A stretch of 64,000 nt of DNA from Salinispora cortesiana (GCF_000484695.1 NZ_AXVR01000001.1:1-64000), one strand, 5' to 3'; positions 33,291 to 44,241 are shown, numbered from the stretch's first letter. A program made the numbers and translations. The notes: a model not told the origin generated them from the letters alone.

Positions 33291-33319
33291 TTGACCTGCG
33301 CGGTTGTGGTAGGTACTCT
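33291..33319 (+). promoter_or_regulatory. Predicted rpsL operon promoter
   Basis: TTGACC (33291-33296), a 17-bp spacer, and TACTCT (33314-33319). The spacing is ideal, giving an rpsL leader of about 290 nt. A second -10-like TACACT at 33207-33212 has no clear -35. Confidence 0.65.
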
Positions 33320-33328
33320 TTCCCCCTG

Positions 33329-33348
33329 TGCCCAGGCATGCCTGGGCA
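33329..33348. promoter_or_regulatory. Perfect 20-bp palindrome at the rpsL transcription start
   Basis: TGCCCAGGCA followed directly by its inverted repeat TGCCTGGGCA, ten bases after the predicted -10 box. A continuous palindrome without a loop looks like a homodimer operator rather than an RNA hairpin. No regulator was identified. Confidence 0.55.
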
Positions 33349-33616
33349 GTTCGTGCGTGCGCTGTGATCCCGCTTGACGGGGCTTCTCGCGGTGCACGAC
33401 GACAGCCAGAGATCCGGCCACCTCGCGCCGGTGACCAAACCCGGTTTTCGCCCGTGAGTGACGACCGGGAAACCGTGAGTCGGCGACACGCCCGACCGCG
33501 GGTGCTGGGACCCCGGCAGGTGGCCCTGGTTGAAATGTAGGAGAGCCGTCCATCCGGCCGGCTAGAAGCAGACGGCGCGGTCGCCTCCAGGCGGCCGAAG
33601 GGAGCGGAGAAACCCG

Positions 33617-33991
33617 GTGCCCACCATTCAGCAGCTGGTCCGAAAGGGCCGTCAGGCCAAGACGACCAAGACGAAAACCCCTGCCCTGAAGGGGTCCCCG
33701 CAGCGGCGGGGCGTGTGTACTCGTGTGTACACCACCACCCCGAAGAAGCCGAACTCGGCGCTGCGTAAGGTCGCTCGGGTCAAGCTCAGCAGCCAGATCG
33801 AGGTGACCGCCTACATTCCGGGCGTCGGTCACAACCTCCAGGAGCACTCGATCGTGCTCGTCCGCGGCGGCCGGGTGAAGGACCTCCCCGGTGTGCGGTA
33901 CAAGATCGTACGTGGCTCGCTGGACACCCAGGGTGTCCGCAACCGCAAGCAGGCGCGTAGCCGCTACGGCGCGAAGAAGGAGAAGAGCTGA
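33617..33991 (+). CDS. rpsL: 30S ribosomal protein S12
   Basis: 124 residues, GTG start. N-terminal [12 protein letters not shown] and the decoding-centre loops [17 protein letters not shown] and [17 protein letters not shown] carry wild-type residues at the streptomycin-resistance positions (K43, K44 and the VKDLP loop). S12 sits at the decoding site and controls accuracy. It is the first gene of rpsL-rpsG-fusA-tuf; rpsG begins one base after its stop codon. Confidence 0.98.
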   Translation: MPTIQQLVRKGRQAKTTKTKTPALKGSPQRRGVCTRVYTTTPKKPNSALRKVARVKLSSQIEVTAYIPGVGHNLQEHSIVLVRGGRVKDLPGVRYKIVRGSLDTQGVRNRKQARSRYGAKKEKS

Positions 33992-33992
33992 G

Positions 33993-34463
33993 ATGCCGCG
34001 TAAGGGACCCGCTCCGCGGCGGCCGCTGGTCGCTGACCCGGTGTACAACTCGCCGCTGGTCACCCAGCTGGTAAACAAGATCCTGCTGCGCGGTAAGCGC
34101 CAGCTCGCCGAGACCCTCGTCTACGCGGCGCTGGAGGGCTGCCGGGAGAAGTCCGGCACCGACCCGGTGGTCACCCTCAAGCGGGCGATGGACAACGTCA
34201 AGCCGACGCTCGAGGTGCGCAGCCGCCGTGTTGGTGGCGCCACCTACCAGGTGCCGGTCGAGGTTCGTCCGGCCCGCGCCACCACCCTGGGCCTGCGCTG
34301 GCTGGTCACCTACGCCCGCGCCCGGCGCGAGAAGACCATGGTTGAGCGGCTGATGAACGAGCTGCTGGACGCGAGCAACGGACTCGGTGCCGCCGTCAAG
34401 CGGCGCGAGGACACCCACAAGATGGCCGAGTCCAACAAGGCCTTCGCGCACTACCGCTGGTAA
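33993..34463 (+). CDS. rpsG: 30S ribosomal protein S7
   Basis: 156 residues, the canonical length. The sequence [60 protein letters not shown] and the Lys-rich C-terminal helix are diagnostic. S7 nucleates 3'-domain assembly of 16S rRNA. In E. coli it is the autoregulator of the str operon. A 13-bp perfect hairpin follows before fusA. Confidence 0.98.
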   Translation: MPRKGPAPRRPLVADPVYNSPLVTQLVNKILLRGKRQLAETLVYAALEGCREKSGTDPVVTLKRAMDNVKPTLEVRSRRVGGATYQVPVEVRPARATTLGLRWLVTYARARREKTMVERLMNELLDASNGLGAAVKRREDTHKMAESNKAFAHYRW

Positions 34464-34469
34464 CACCCA

Positions 34470-34498
34470 GGTTCCGGCGCCGGCTCGGCGCCGGAACC
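34470..34498 (+). terminator. Stem-loop between rpsG and fusA
   Basis: Perfect 13-bp stem GGTTCCGGCGCCG/CGGCGCCGGAACC with a GCT loop and no T-run. It lies inside an operon, so it may tune expression or processing rather than terminate. Confidence 0.6.
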
Positions 34499-34537
34499 AC
34501 ACCAGTTGTGTCGAGACGACGATAAGTAGGGATTGAA

Positions 34538-36634
34538 GTGGCCGCCGCAGACGCGCTCGCCAACGTACGCAACATCGGCATCATGGCGCACATCGATGCC
34601 GGTAAGACCACTACTACCGAGCGAATCCTGTTCTACACCGGTATTACCTACAAGATCGGTGAGGTTCATGAGGGCGCCGCCGTCATGGACTGGATGGCGC
34701 AGGAGCAGGAGCGCGGTATCACGATCACTTCCGCCGCCACGAAGTGCGAGTGGAAGGGCCACACGATTCAGATCATCGACACGCCCGGCCACGTCGACTT
34801 CACGGTCGAGGTCGAGCGGTCGCTGCGGGTTCTGGATGGTGCGGTCGCGGTCTACGACGGAGTCGCCGGCGTGGAGCCGCAGACGGAGAACGTCTGGCGT
34901 CAGGCCGACAAGTACAACGTCCCGCGGATGTGCTTCGTCAACAAGCTCGACCGGACCGGTGCGGACTTCTTCCGCTGCGTCCAGATGATGGTTGACCGGC
35001 TCAACGCCACCCCGTTGGTGCTCCAGGTCCCGATTGGACTCGAGTCTGAGCACATCGGCGTCGTCGACCTGATCGGCATGCGTGCCCTTACCTGGCGTGG
35101 GGAGACTCAGAAGGGTGAGGACTACGCCGTCGAGGAGATCCCGGCTGAGTTGGCCGACGTTGCCACCGAGTGGCGCGAGAAGCTGATGGAGACGCTGGCC
35201 GACGTCGACGACGAGGTGATGGAGAAGTACCTGGAGGGTGGGGAGTTCTCCGTCGAGGAGATCAAGGCCGCGATCCGCCGGGCGACCATCGCCGGTAAGG
35301 CCAACCCGGTCCTCTGCGGCTCCGCCTTCAAGAACAAGGGCGTCCAGCCGATGCTCGACGCCGTGGTCGACTTCCTGCCGTCGCCGCTGGACGTCCCGGC
35401 GATCGAGGGCACCGCGACCGACGGTGAGACCCCGATGCTGCGGAAGCCGTCCACCTCGGAGCCCTTCTCCGGTCTCGCCTTCAAGATCCAGACCGACAAG
35501 CACCTTGGGAAGCTCACCTACGTCCGGGTTTACTCCGGTGTGGTCGAGACCGGTTCGCAGGTGGTCAACTCCACCAAGGACCGCAAGGAGCGGATCGGCA
35601 AGATCTACCAGATGCACGCCAACAAGCGGGAGGAGCGTGGCTCCGCCAAGGCCGGCGACATCATCGCGGTTCAGGGTCTGAAGCAGACCACCACTGGTGA
35701 CACCCTCTGCGACCCGGCGAACCCGGTCATCCTTGAGTCGATGACCTTCCCGGAGCCGGTCATCGAGGTGGCTATCGAGCCGAAGACCAAGGCCGACCAG
35801 GAGAAGCTCAGCACCGCCATCCAGCGGCTGGCCGAGGAAGACCCGACCTTCCGCGTCAAGCTGGACGACGAGACCGGGCAGACGGTCATCTCCGGCATGG
35901 GCGAGCTGCACCTGGACATCCTGGTGGACCGGATGCGCCGCGAGTTCAACGTCGAGGCAAACATCGGTAAGCCGCAGGTGGCGTACCGCGAGACCATCCG
36001 CCGCAAGGTGGAGAAGGTCGAGTACACCCACAAGAAGCAGACCGGTGGTTCCGGCCAGTACGCCCGGGTGATCATCAGCCTGGAGCCGTTGCCCCTGGCA
36101 AACGACGCTCCGACCTACGAGTTCGCCAACGCCGTCACCGGCGGTCGCATCCCCCGGGAGTTCATCCCCTCGGTGGACGCGGGCGCGCAGGATGCCATGC
36201 AGTACGGCATTCTGGCCGGCTTCCCGCTGGTCGGGGTGAAGCTGACGCTGGTGGACGGTCAGTACCACGAGGTCGACTCGTCCGAGATGGCGTTCAAGAT
36301 CGCCGGTTCGATGGTGCTGAAGGACGCGGCCCGCAAGGCCGATCCGGCACTGCTCGAGCCGATGATGGCCGTTGAGGTCACCACTCCAGAGGAGAACATG
36401 GGTGACGTCGTCGGCGATATCAACTCCCGTCGCGGCATAATCCAGGCGATGGAGGATCGCGGCGGTGCCCGCGTCGTCCGTGCCCTGGTGCCGTTGTCGG
36501 AGATGTTCGGCTACGTCGGCGACCTGCGGTCGAAGACCCAGGGCCGGGCTAGCTTCAGCATGCAGTTCGACTCCTACGCCGAGGTTCCGGCCTCGGTGGC
36601 GAAGGAGATCATCGCCAAGGCAACCGGCGAGTGA
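34538..36634 (+). CDS. fusA: Elongation factor G
   Basis: 698 residues, GTG with AGTAGGGA upstream. G1 is [15 protein letters not shown], switch [11 protein letters not shown]3 DTPGHVDFT and G4 [10 protein letters not shown]. Domains II-V include the domain IV region (GGSGQYARV...) and [20 protein letters not shown]. It is a GTPase that drives tRNA-mRNA translocation and, with RRF, ribosome recycling. The gene has the standard place between rpsG and tuf. Confidence 0.98.
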   Translation: MAAADALANVRNIGIMAHIDAGKTTTTERILFYTGITYKIGEVHEGAAVMDWMAQEQERGITITSAATKCEWKGHTIQIIDTPGHVDFTVEVERSLRVLDGAVAVYDGVAGVEPQTENVWRQADKYNVPRMCFVNKLDRTGADFFRCVQMMVDRLNATPLVLQVPIGLESEHIGVVDLIGMRALTWRGETQKGEDYAVEEIPAELADVATEWREKLMETLADVDDEVMEKYLEGGEFSVEEIKAAIRRATIAGKANPVLCGSAFKNKGVQPMLDAVVDFLPSPLDVPAIEGTATDGETPMLRKPSTSEPFSGLAFKIQTDKHLGKLTYVRVYSGVVETGSQVVNSTKDRKERIGKIYQMHANKREERGSAKAGDIIAVQGLKQTTTGDTLCDPANPVILESMTFPEPVIEVAIEPKTKADQEKLSTAIQRLAEEDPTFRVKLDDETGQTVISGMGELHLDILVDRMRREFNVEANIGKPQVAYRETIRRKVEKVEYTHKKQTGGSGQYARVIISLEPLPLANDAPTYEFANAVTGGRIPREFIPSVDAGAQDAMQYGILAGFPLVGVKLTLVDGQYHEVDSSEMAFKIAGSMVLKDAARKADPALLEPMMAVEVTTPEENMGDVVGDINSRRGIIQAMEDRGGARVVRALVPLSEMFGYVGDLRSKTQGRASFSMQFDSYAEVPASVAKEIIAKATGE

Positions 36635-36855
36635 CACTCGTCTGAGCCGGTCGATGAGCCGGGGCGGGTCGCGGGAGGATATCCCGCCCGCGACCACCTC
36701 GGTCGGACGGCATGATTCCGGGTCTGTAGGCTTCATCGCCGCAGTGCCCACAAATGGCTTCCCGGCCGTCAGGCCGGAAAGGCTGTCGACAGAGTCCTAA
36801 GCGCCGACCGGCGCACCGGGGCGAACGAACCAAGAAAGTCCACAGGAGGACACCA

Positions 36856-38049
36856 GTGGCGAAGGCGAAGTTCGAGCGGACTAAGCCGCACGTCAACATC
36901 GGCACCATTGGTCACATCGACCACGGTAAGACGACGCTGACGGCGGCCATCACCAAGGTCCTGCACGACCAGTACCCGGACCTGAACCCGTACATGCCGT
37001 TCGACGAGATCGACAAGGCGCCGGAGGAGAAGGCCCGCGGCATCACGATCTCGATCGCGCACGTCGAGTACCAGACCGAGGCGCGGCACTACGCGCACGT
37101 CGACTGCCCCGGGCACGCCGACTACATCAAGAACATGATCACCGGTGCGGCCCAGATGGACGGCGCGATCCTCGTGGTCGCGGCGACCGACGGCCCGATG
37201 CCGCAGACCCGCGAGCACGTGCTGCTGGCCCGTCAGGTCGGTGTGCCGTACATCGTCGTGGCGCTCAACAAGAGCGACATGGTTGACGACGAGGAGCTCC
37301 TCGAGCTCGTCGAGCTCGAGGTCCGTGAGCTGCTCTCCTCGCAGGAGTACCCGGGCGACGACCTGCCGGTCGTGCGGGTGTCCGCGCTGAAGGCCCTTGA
37401 GGGTGACCCGGAGTGGGCCGGCAAGCTCATGGAGCTGATGACCGCGGTCGACACCTCGATCCCGCAGCCCGAGCGCGAGACCGAGAAGCCGTTCCTGATG
37501 CCGATCGAGGACGTCTTCACGATCACCGGCCGGGGCACGGTCGTCACCGGTCGCGCCGAGCGTGGCGTGCTGAAGCCGAACGAGGAGGTGGAGCTCGTCG
37601 GCATCCGCGAGAAGTCGACGAAGACCACCTGCACCGGCATCGAGATGTTCCGTAAGCTGCTGGACGAGGCTCGCGCGGGTGAGAACGTCGGTCTGCTGCT
37701 GCGTGGCGTGAAGCGTGAGGACGTCGAGCGCGGCATGGTCGTCATCAAGCCGGGCACCGCCACCCCGCACACCGAGTTCGAGGCGACGGTCTACATCCTC
37801 TCCAAGGAGGAGGGCGGCCGCCACACGCCGTTCTTCCAGAACTACCGTCCGCAGTTCTACTTCCGGACCACGGACGTTACCGGCGTTGTTACCCTCCCCG
37901 AGGGTACCGAGATGGTCATGCCGGGCGACAACACCACGATGACCGTGAAGCTGATCCAGCCCGTCGCGATGGAGGAGAACCTCAAGTTCGCGATTCGCGA
38001 GGGTGGCCGCACGGTTGGCGCGGGTCGCGTCACCAAGATCATTCAGTGA
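36856..38049 (+). CDS. tuf: Elongation factor Tu
   Basis: 397 residues from GTG 36856 (AGGAGGA upstream); the longer frame upstream is spurious. G1 is GHIDHGKTT, switch [14 protein letters not shown]3 [12 protein letters not shown] and G4 [10 protein letters not shown]. Domains II and III are complete ([15 protein letters not shown], and [24 protein letters not shown]). EF-Tu delivers aminoacyl-tRNA to the A site. A TAGGCT box at 36727-36732 may mark a separate tuf promoter, and the 36667-36695 sequence can form two competing hairpins. Confidence 0.98.
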   Translation: MAKAKFERTKPHVNIGTIGHIDHGKTTLTAAITKVLHDQYPDLNPYMPFDEIDKAPEEKARGITISIAHVEYQTEARHYAHVDCPGHADYIKNMITGAAQMDGAILVVAATDGPMPQTREHVLLARQVGVPYIVVALNKSDMVDDEELLELVELEVRELLSSQEYPGDDLPVVRVSALKALEGDPEWAGKLMELMTAVDTSIPQPERETEKPFLMPIEDVFTITGRGTVVTGRAERGVLKPNEEVELVGIREKSTKTTCTGIEMFRKLLDEARAGENVGLLLRGVKREDVERGMVVIKPGTATPHTEFEATVYILSKEEGGRHTPFFQNYRPQFYFRTTDVTGVVTLPEGTEMVMPGDNTTMTVKLIQPVAMEENLKFAIREGGRTVGAGRVTKIIQ

Positions 38050-38400
38050 GCTAGGTAACCCCGATTAGGTGTGCCGCCGCCCGTGCGGCATACTAGTCAG
38101 GTTGCGTAACGACGGTTCGCCCGCTCGCGTTCGGCACTGCCGAACCTCCGGGCGGGGGGGGACCAGTCGGGCGCGGGGTGGTTGGCGATTCGTTCGCCGA
38201 CCACCCTCGCGCGGCGTCTAGGTCGCCGTAGTGCGATCGACGTGATGACCCACCGCGGCAGGATCGCTCCGGAATCCCGGGGCGGATTCTGAACCGAGGG
38301 CGCGACACGCCCGACCGCGGGGGTCGGCGAAGCGGGCCCGGTGCCAATCGGCGCAGGCGTCCGCAACACAGCGGCATCGAGAGAAGGAACAGAAGCCACT
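38050..38400. other. tuf-rpsJ intergenic region with strong stem-loop
   Basis: 351 bp without a gene. A hairpin formed by 38171-38187 and 38195-38212 (about 17 bp, one bulge, one G-U) closes on a 7-nt loop. Upstream, a weak TTAGGT-N18-CATACT promoter candidate (38065-38094) could serve the S10 operon. The stem-loop may be the tuf terminator or part of an S10 leader. Confidence 0.5.
38171..38212 (+). terminator. Stem-loop, tuf terminator or S10 leader
   Basis: GCGCGGGGTGGTTGGCG pairs with CGCCGACCACCCTCGCGC across loop ATTCGTT. No T-run follows. It lies 122 bp after tuf and 189 bp before rpsJ. Confidence 0.55.
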
Positions 38401-38709
38401 ATGGCGGGACAGAAGATCCGCATCCGGCTCAAGGCCTATGACCACGAGGTCGTCGACTCCTCGGCTCGGAAGATCGTCGAGACGGTGACGCGCACCGGGG
38501 CGCAGGTCGCAGGCCCGGTGCCGCTGCCCACGGAGATCAACCGTTTCTGCGTTATCCGCTCGCCGCACAAGTACAAGGACTCGCGCGAGCACTTCGAGAT
38601 GCGCACGCACAAGCGGCTGATCGACATCATCGACCCGACCCCGAAGACGGTCGACTCGCTCATGCGCCTCGACCTGCCGGCTGGCGTCGACATCGAGATC
38701 AAGCTGTAG
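38401..38709 (+). CDS. rpsJ: 30S ribosomal protein S10
   Basis: 102 residues. [44 protein letters not shown] and [39 protein letters not shown] are diagnostic. S10 is a small-subunit protein that also acts as NusE in antitermination complexes with NusB and NusG. It is the first gene of the S10 operon; rplC follows 11 bp later. Confidence 0.98.
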
Positions 38710-38720
38710 GGATCGGACAA

Positions 38721-39380
38721 ATGGACAGGCAAGTCAAGGGGATCCTGGGCGCGAAGCTCGGCATGACCCAGGTCTGGGACAACAACCGTGTTGTCCCGGT
38801 GACTGTGGTGCAGGCCGGCCCGTGTGTCGTCAGCCAGGTCCGTAGCCAGGATAAGGACGGCTACGCGGCGGTCCAGTTGGCGTACGGCGCCATCGACCCG
38901 CGCAAGGTCAAGAAGCCGATCAACGGCCACTTCGCTAAGGCTGAGGTCGCGCCGCGCCGGCACGTTGTCGAGCTGCGTACGACCGACGCCGCCGAGTACG
39001 CGCTCGGCCAGGAGGTCACGGTCGAGGAGTTCCCGGCCGGCATCTCGGTCGACGTGACCGGAAAGACCAAGGGCAAGGGCTACGCCGGCCCGATGAAGCG
39101 GCACGGCTTCCACGGCCTGCGCGCCAGCCACGGTGTGGAGCGCAAGCACCGCTCGCCGGGCTCGATCGGCGGCTGTGCTACTCCGGGACGCGTCTTCAAG
39201 GGCACCCGGATGGCCGGCCGGATGGGTGGTGTGCGCTACACCGTCCAGAACCTCACCGTCCAGGCGGTTGACACCGAGAACAATCTCCTGCTCGTCCGGG
39301 GTGCCATCCCTGGCCCCAAGGGCGCGCTGGTCCTGGTTCGCACTGCGGCCAAGGCGAAGAAGGGTGGGGCAGTCAAGTGA
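38721..39380 (+). CDS. rplC: 50S ribosomal protein L3
   Basis: 219 residues. [16 protein letters not shown], the long extension toward the peptidyl-transferase centre with [46 protein letters not shown], and [18 protein letters not shown] identify L3. The conserved Gln methylation site of Gammaproteobacteria is replaced by His in this GLRASHG segment. Its stop overlaps the GTG of rplD, indicating translational coupling. Confidence 0.98.
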   Translation: MDRQVKGILGAKLGMTQVWDNNRVVPVTVVQAGPCVVSQVRSQDKDGYAAVQLAYGAIDPRKVKKPINGHFAKAEVAPRRHVVELRTTDAAEYALGQEVTVEEFPAGISVDVTGKTKGKGYAGPMKRHGFHGLRASHGVERKHRSPGSIGGCATPGRVFKGTRMAGRMGGVRYTVQNLTVQAVDTENNLLLVRGAIPGPKGALVLVRTAAKAKKGGAVK

Positions 39381-40027
39381 CCACCGTTGATGTCCGCACC
39401 GTCGAAGGTACCAAGGCCGGCTCCGTCGAGCTGCCCGCTGACATCTTCGACGCGCAGGCCAACATCGCGCTGATGCACCAGGTCGTGGTGGCTCAGCTCG
39501 CGGCGGCTCGACAGGGCACGCACAAGACCAAGACGCGGGGCGAGGTCGCCGGCGGCGGCAAGAAGCCCTACAAGCAGAAGGGGACCGGCCGCGCCCGCCA
39601 GGGCTCGATCCGCGCCCCGCAGTTCGCCGGTGGCGGCGTGGTGCACGGCCCGGTGCCGCGCGACTACAGCCAGCGGACCCCGAAGAAGATGAAGGCCGCC
39701 GCGCTGCGTGGTGCCCTCTCGGACCGGGCCCGCGCCGACAGGGTGCACGTCGTCGAGGCGTTCGTCGCCGGTGAGAAGCCGTCGACGAAGGCGGCCCTGG
39801 CCACGCTGGCGAAGCTGACCGACGCACGCCGGGTGCTGGTGGTGCTGAGCAGCACCGACGAGCTGAACTGGGTGTCGCTGCGCAACGAGCCGCGGGTGCA
39901 CCTGATCGAGTCCGGCCAGCTCAACACGTACGACGTGCTGCTGGCCGACGACGTGGTCTTCACCAAGGAGGCCCTGGAGGAGTTCCTGGGCGTTCCCGCT
40001 GAGACCACCGAGGAGGGTGGCAAGTGA
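39377..40027 (+). CDS. rplD: 50S ribosomal protein L4
   Basis: 216 residues; GTG overlaps the rplC stop (GTGA). The exit-tunnel loop [40 protein letters not shown] is complete and intact at positions linked to macrolide resistance. In E. coli L4 represses its own operon; no E. coli-like S10 leader was recognised here. It overlaps rplW by four bases. Confidence 0.98.
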   Translation: MTTVDVRTVEGTKAGSVELPADIFDAQANIALMHQVVVAQLAAARQGTHKTKTRGEVAGGGKKPYKQKGTGRARQGSIRAPQFAGGGVVHGPVPRDYSQRTPKKMKAAALRGALSDRARADRVHVVEAFVAGEKPSTKAALATLAKLTDARRVLVVLSSTDELNWVSLRNEPRVHLIESGQLNTYDVLLADDVVFTKEALEEFLGVPAETTEEGGK

Positions 40028-40326
40028 GCACGATCGCCGACCCGCGCGACATCATCATTGCGCCGGTCGTCTCGGAGAAGAGCTACAGCGAGCTGAACCG
40101 TAACTGGTACACGTTCCTGGTGCACCCGGACGCGAACAAGACCGCGATCAAGATCGCCATTGAGCAGATCTTCAACGTCCGCGTCCTGACGGTTAACACG
40201 CTCAACCGCGCGGGCAAGCGCAAGCGGACCCGGACTGGGTTCGGCAAGCGCAAGGACACCAAGCGGGCGATGGTGAAGCTGGCTGACGGTGACCGCATCG
40301 AGGCCTTCGGCGGCCCGGTCAGCTGA
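40024..40326 (+). CDS. rplW: 50S ribosomal protein L23
   Basis: 100 residues; GTG overlapping the rplD stop. [62 protein letters not shown] is typical. L23 lies at the exit tunnel and docks trigger factor and SRP. Confidence 0.98.
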   Translation: MSTIADPRDIIIAPVVSEKSYSELNRNWYTFLVHPDANKTAIKIAIEQIFNVRVLTVNTLNRAGKRKRTRTGFGKRKDTKRAMVKLADGDRIEAFGGPVS

Positions 40327-40338
40327 GGGGTGTAGACA

Positions 40339-41178
40339 ATGGCTATCCGTAAGTACAAGCCGACGACGCCGGGCCGGCGTGGCTCGAGCGTTGCCGACTT
40401 CGCCGAGATCACCCGGTCAACGCCGGAGAAGTCGCTGCTGGCCCCGCTGCCGAAGAAGGGTGGGCGTAACGCCCACGGGCGGATCACCGCCCGGCACCAG
40501 GGTGGCGGCCACAAGCGCCAGTACCGAATCATCGACTTCAAGCGGGTCGACAAGGACGGCGTGCCGGCGAAGGTCGCGCACATCGAGTACGACCCGAACC
40601 GCACCGCGCGGATCGCGCTGCTGCACTTCCTGGACGGCGAGAAGCGGTACATCCTCGCACCGAAGGACCTGAAGCAGGGCGACATCGTCGAGTCGGGTCC
40701 GGGCGCCGACATCAAGCCGGGCAACAACCTGCCGCTGCGGAACATCCCGGTCGGTCTGACTATCCACAACGTGGAGCTGCGTCCGGGCGGCGGTGCCAAG
40801 CTGGCCCGCTCCGCGGGGACGGGAATCCAGCTGCTCGGTCGGGAGGGCGCCTACGCGACCCTGCGTATGCCTTCCGGTGAAATCCGCCGCGTTGACGTGC
40901 GCTGCCGGGCCAGCATCGGTGAGATCGGCAACGCCGACCAGTCAAACATCAACTGGGGCAAGGCCGGCCGGATGCGGTGGAAGGGCAAGCGCCCGACCGT
41001 CCGTGGTGTGGCCATGAACCCGGTCGACCACCCGCACGGTGGTGGTGAGGGTAAGACCTCTGGTGGCCGTCACCCGGTCAACCCGCAGGGTAAGCCCGAG
41101 GGCCGTACCCGCCGTAAGGGCCAGCCGAGTGACCGGCTGATCGTCCGCCGTCGCTACGCCACGCGTAAGCGCGGCTGA
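40339..41178 (+). CDS. rplB: 50S ribosomal protein L2
   Basis: 279 residues. [32 protein letters not shown] at the start and the conserved [38 protein letters not shown] near the end include the His implicated in peptidyl transfer and subunit joining. It lies 12 bp downstream of rplW. Confidence 0.98.
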   Translation: MAIRKYKPTTPGRRGSSVADFAEITRSTPEKSLLAPLPKKGGRNAHGRITARHQGGGHKRQYRIIDFKRVDKDGVPAKVAHIEYDPNRTARIALLHFLDGEKRYILAPKDLKQGDIVESGPGADIKPGNNLPLRNIPVGLTIHNVELRPGGGAKLARSAGTGIQLLGREGAYATLRMPSGEIRRVDVRCRASIGEIGNADQSNINWGKAGRMRWKGKRPTVRGVAMNPVDHPHGGGEGKTSGGRHPVNPQGKPEGRTRRKGQPSDRLIVRRRYATRKRG

Positions 41179-41190
41179 GGGAGATAAGAG

Positions 41191-41472
41191 ATGCCTCGCA
41201 GCCTGAAGAAGGGCCCGTTCATCGACGACCACCTGCTCAAGAAGGTGGAGACGCAGAACGACAAGGGCACCAAGAACGTCATCAAGACCTGGTCGCGGCG
41301 CTCGACGATCATCCCGGAGATGCTGGGTCACACGATCGCTGTGCACGACGGACGCAAGCACGTCCCGGTGTTCGTGACCGAGGCGATGGTCGGGCACAAG
41401 CTCGGCGAGTTCGCGCTGACCCGCACGTTCAAGGGTCACGAGAAGGACGACCGGAAGAGCCGTCGGCGCTGA
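41191..41472 (+). CDS. rpsS: 30S ribosomal protein S19
   Basis: 93 residues. [61 protein letters not shown] is a textbook S19. It contacts the A-site finger and S13 in the 30S head. Located 12 bp after rplB. Confidence 0.98.
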   Translation: MPRSLKKGPFIDDHLLKKVETQNDKGTKNVIKTWSRRSTIIPEMLGHTIAVHDGRKHVPVFVTEAMVGHKLGEFALTRTFKGHEKDDRKSRRR

Positions 41473-41512
41473 CGCCGCGGGCATACGGATAGAGGAACAA
41501 GGGGTTACAGCG

Positions 41513-41971
41513 ATGCCAGGAAAGGGCGACGCTCCGGTGCTTCCGGGCGCGCGGGCGGTTGCGCGGTACGTGCGCATCTCGCCGATGAAGGCGCGCCGGG
41601 TGGTCAACCTCGTCCGCGGCCTGCCCGCGAAGGAGGCGCTCACGGTGCTGCAGTTCGCGCCACAGGCCGCGAGCGAGCAGGTGTACAAGGTACTCGCGAG
41701 CGCGATCGCCAACGCGGAGAACAACGAGCGGCTGGACCCCGACGCGCTGCTCGTCCGCGAGGCGTTCGTGGACGAGGGCCCGACGATGAAGCGGTTCCAG
41801 CCGCGCGCCCAGGGCCGGGCGTACCGGATCCGGAAGCGCACCTGTCACATCACGGTGGTGGTTGAGGCGGTCGCGCCGGCTGCGCCGAAGAAGGCGGCGG
41901 CGAAGAAGGCGGCCCCGGCGAAGGAGACCACGCCAGCTGCGACCGAGAGCAAGACGGAGGGTGCCGAGTAA
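41513..41971 (+). CDS. rplV: 50S ribosomal protein L22 with Ala/Lys-rich tail
   Basis: 152 residues, compared with about 110-115 in E. coli. The core ([32 protein letters not shown]...) and the tunnel beta-hairpin ([21 protein letters not shown]) are normal. The last 35 residues or so are Ala/Lys/Thr/Glu-rich ([25 protein letters not shown]), an extension common in actinobacteria. L22 lines the exit tunnel. The stop overlaps the rpsC ATG (TAATG). Confidence 0.97.
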   Translation: MPGKGDAPVLPGARAVARYVRISPMKARRVVNLVRGLPAKEALTVLQFAPQAASEQVYKVLASAIANAENNERLDPDALLVREAFVDEGPTMKRFQPRAQGRAYRIRKRTCHITVVVEAVAPAAPKKAAAKKAAPAKETTPAATESKTEGAE

Positions 41972-42837
41972 TGGGTCAGAAGGTTCACCCGCACGGGTTC
42001 CGGCTCGGCATCTCGACCGACTGGAAGTCGCGCTGGTTCGCGGACAAGCTCTACAAGGACTACGTCGGCGAGGATGTCAAGATCCGGCGGATGATGTCCA
42101 AGGGCCTGGAGCGGGCGGGAATCTCCAAGGTCGACATCGAGCGCACCCGGGACCGGGTTCGCGTCGATATCCACACTGCCCGGCCGGGTATCGTGATCGG
42201 CCGTAAGGGTGCCGAGGCCGACCGGATCCGCGGCAAGCTGGAGAAGCTGACCGGCAAGCAGGTCCAGCTCAACATCATCGAGGTGAAGAACCCCGAGTCG
42301 GACGCGCAGCTCGTCGCGCAGGGCGTGGCCGAGCAGCTGTCCAGCCGGGTCAGCTTCCGTCGGGCGATGCGCAAGGCCATGCAGTCGGCGATGAAGAACC
42401 CGGTCTGCAAGGGCATCCGGGTGCAGGTGTCGGGGCGGCTCGGCGGTGCCGAGATGAGCCGGACCGAGTTCTACCGCGAGGGCCGGGTCCCGCTGCACAC
42501 GCTGCGGGCCAACATTGAGTACGGCTTCTTCGAGGCCCGGACCACCTTCGGCCGGATCGGTGTGAAGGTTTGGATCTACAAGGGCGACGCGGTGCCGGGC
42601 CGGGAGACCCCGGCCGAGGCTCCGTCGCGTCCGCGCCGGGAGCGCGGCGACCGTTCGGAGCGTCCGCGTCGTGGTAGGTCCGGTTCGTCCGGCACCACCG
42701 CTGGTGGCACCGAGGCCGGCCGAGCCGCCGCGACCACCATCGCGCAGGCGGCCGAGACGCCGAGCGGCGAGTCGGTGGACGCTGGCGCGGTCGCGTCGGC
42801 CGCTACCCAGCCGGCAGAAACGCAGCAGGAGGGCTGA
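41971..42837 (+). CDS. rpsC: 30S ribosomal protein S3 with Arg/Ala-rich tail
   Basis: 288 residues, longer than E. coli S3 (233). The KH domain ([39 protein letters not shown]) and the C-terminal S3 domain are complete. From about residue 215 a basic, low-complexity tail follows ([22 protein letters not shown]...). S3 lines the mRNA entry channel and takes part in helicase activity. It is translationally coupled to rplV and rplP. Confidence 0.97.
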   Translation: MGQKVHPHGFRLGISTDWKSRWFADKLYKDYVGEDVKIRRMMSKGLERAGISKVDIERTRDRVRVDIHTARPGIVIGRKGAEADRIRGKLEKLTGKQVQLNIIEVKNPESDAQLVAQGVAEQLSSRVSFRRAMRKAMQSAMKNPVCKGIRVQVSGRLGGAEMSRTEFYREGRVPLHTLRANIEYGFFEARTTFGRIGVKVWIYKGDAVPGRETPAEAPSRPRRERGDRSERPRRGRSGSSGTTAGGTEAGRAAATTIAQAAETPSGESVDAGAVASAATQPAETQQEG

Positions 42838-42840
42838 CAG

Positions 42841-43266
42841 ATGCTGATGCCGCGCAAGCCCCCGAAGGGCTTCCGCAAGCCGCACCACCCGGACCGCAGT
42901 GGCGCGTCCAAGGGCGGTAACCGGGTGGTGTTCGGCGAGTTCGGGATCCAGGCTCTCGAGCCGGCCTACGTGACCAACCGCCAGATCGAGTCGGCGCGTA
43001 TCGCGATGACCCGGCACATCAAGCGTGGTGGCAAGGTCTGGATCACGATCTTCCCGGACCAGGCGCTCACCAAGAAGCCGGCGGAGACCCGGATGGGTTC
43101 CGGTAAGGGCTCCCCTGAGTGGTGGGTCGCGAACGTGAAGCCGGGGCGGGTTCTCTTCGAGATGTCCTTCCCCAACGAGCAGATCGCGCGTGAGGCGATG
43201 CGTCGCGCGATCCACAAGCTCCCGATGAAGTGCCGGATTGTTACACGCGAAGTGGGTGAATCCTGA
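42841..43266 (+). CDS. rplP: 50S ribosomal protein L16
   Basis: 141 residues. Two ATGs are possible (42841, 42847); the first is favoured because GGAGGG lies seven bases before it and L16 normally begins ML.PR. The core [27 protein letters not shown] and [41 protein letters not shown] are diagnostic. L16 sits near the A-site tRNA elbow. Its stop overlaps the ATG of rpmC. Confidence 0.97.
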
Positions 43267-43502
43267 TGGCAGCGGGCGTTAAGGCCGCCGAGCTGCGTGA
43301 ACTCTCCGAGGAGGAGTTGGTCACGAAGCTGCGCGAGGCTAAGGCGGAGCTGTTCAACCTCCGCGTGCAGGCCGCAACCGGGCAGCTGGACAACAACCGG
43401 CGGCTGCAGGTCATTCGTCGGGAGATCGCCCGGATCTACACGATCATGCGTGAACGCGAGCTGGGGCTCTCGGCCGCGCCGACTGAGGTGACTGCAGGAT
43501 GA
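43266..43502 (+). CDS. rpmC: 50S ribosomal protein L29
   Basis: 78 residues. [57 protein letters not shown] is the typical two-helix L29. It lies at the tunnel exit beside L23. It overlaps rpsQ by four bases. Confidence 0.97.
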   Translation: MAAGVKAAELRELSEEELVTKLREAKAELFNLRVQAATGQLDNNRRLQVIRREIARIYTIMRERELGLSAAPTEVTAG

Positions 43503-43774
43503 GCGAGAACACCACCGCGACCACGCGGGCCCGCCGGAAGGTTCGTGAGGGTCTCGTGGTCAGCGACAAGATGGACAAGACCGTTGTCGTCGAGGTCGAG
43601 GACCGCGTCAAGCACGGGCTGTACGGCAAGATCATGCGCCGCACCAGCAAGCTGAAGGTCCACGACGAGCAGAACTCGGCCGGCATCGGCGACCGGGTCC
43701 TGATCATGGAGACCCGGCCGTTGTCTGCCACCAAGCGGTGGCGGCTCGTGGAGATCCTCGAGAAGGCCAAGTAG
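43499..43774 (+). CDS. rpsQ: 30S ribosomal protein S17
   Basis: 91 residues. [80 protein letters not shown] is a standard S17. It stabilises 16S helices 7 and 11. A hairpin-containing gap of 98 bp follows before rplN. Confidence 0.97.
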   Translation: MSENTTATTRARRKVREGLVVSDKMDKTVVVEVEDRVKHGLYGKIMRRTSKLKVHDEQNSAGIGDRVLIMETRPLSATKRWRLVEILEKAK

Positions 43775-43822
43775 CGAAGGCTCGAGCTCGGCCGGTTCCG
43801 GTCGGGCGCAGGTTCCGCCAGG

Positions 43823-43848
43823 CTCCGGCCGCCGTGGTGCGGCCGGAG
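43823..43848 (+). terminator. Stem-loop between rpsQ and rplN
   Basis: 10-bp perfect stem CTCCGGCCGC/GCGGCCGGAG with loop CGTGGT. It sits at the S10/spc operon junction. Without a T-run, partial termination or processing is as likely as full termination. Confidence 0.55.
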
Positions 43849-43872
43849 AACCGGCAGACATAGGAGATAGAC

Positions 43873-44241
43873 GTGATTCAGCAGGAGTCGCGACTGCGCG
43901 TCGCCGACAACACGGGTGCCCGGGAGATCCTGTGCATCCGGGTGCTCGGCGGCTCCGGTCGGCGCTACGCGAGCATCGGCGACGTCATCGTGGCCACCGT
44001 CAAGGACGCGATCCCGGGTGCCGGTGTCAAGAAGGGCGATGTCGTGAAGGCGGTCGTCGTCCGTACCGCCAAGGAGAAGCGGCGGCCGGACGGCTCGTAC
44101 ATCCGCTTCGACGAGAACGCCGCCGTCATCATCAAGGACGGTGGGGATCCGCGTGGCACCCGTATCTTCGGCCCGGTTGGCCGGGAGCTGCGGGACAAGC
44201 GGTTCATGAAGATTATCTCTCTCGCGCCGGAGGTGTTGTGA
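43873..44241 (+). CDS. rplN: 50S ribosomal protein L14
   Basis: 122 residues, GTG start. [48 protein letters not shown] and [40 protein letters not shown] identify L14, which binds near the subunit interface and RsfS. First gene of the spc operon. GTGA overlap with rplX. Confidence 0.98.
   Translation: MIQQESRLRVADNTGAREILCIRVLGGSGRRYASIGDVIVATVKDAIPGAGVKKGDVVKAVVVRTAKEKRRPDGSYIRFDENAAVIIKDGGDPRGTRIFGPVGRELRDKRFMKIISLAPEVL

Noticed and set aside
36754-36855. N-terminal extension of EF-Tu
   Set aside because: The longer frame lacks a ribosome site and conservation; AGGAGGA precedes the GTG at 36856 and the protein then starts as all EF-Tu do.
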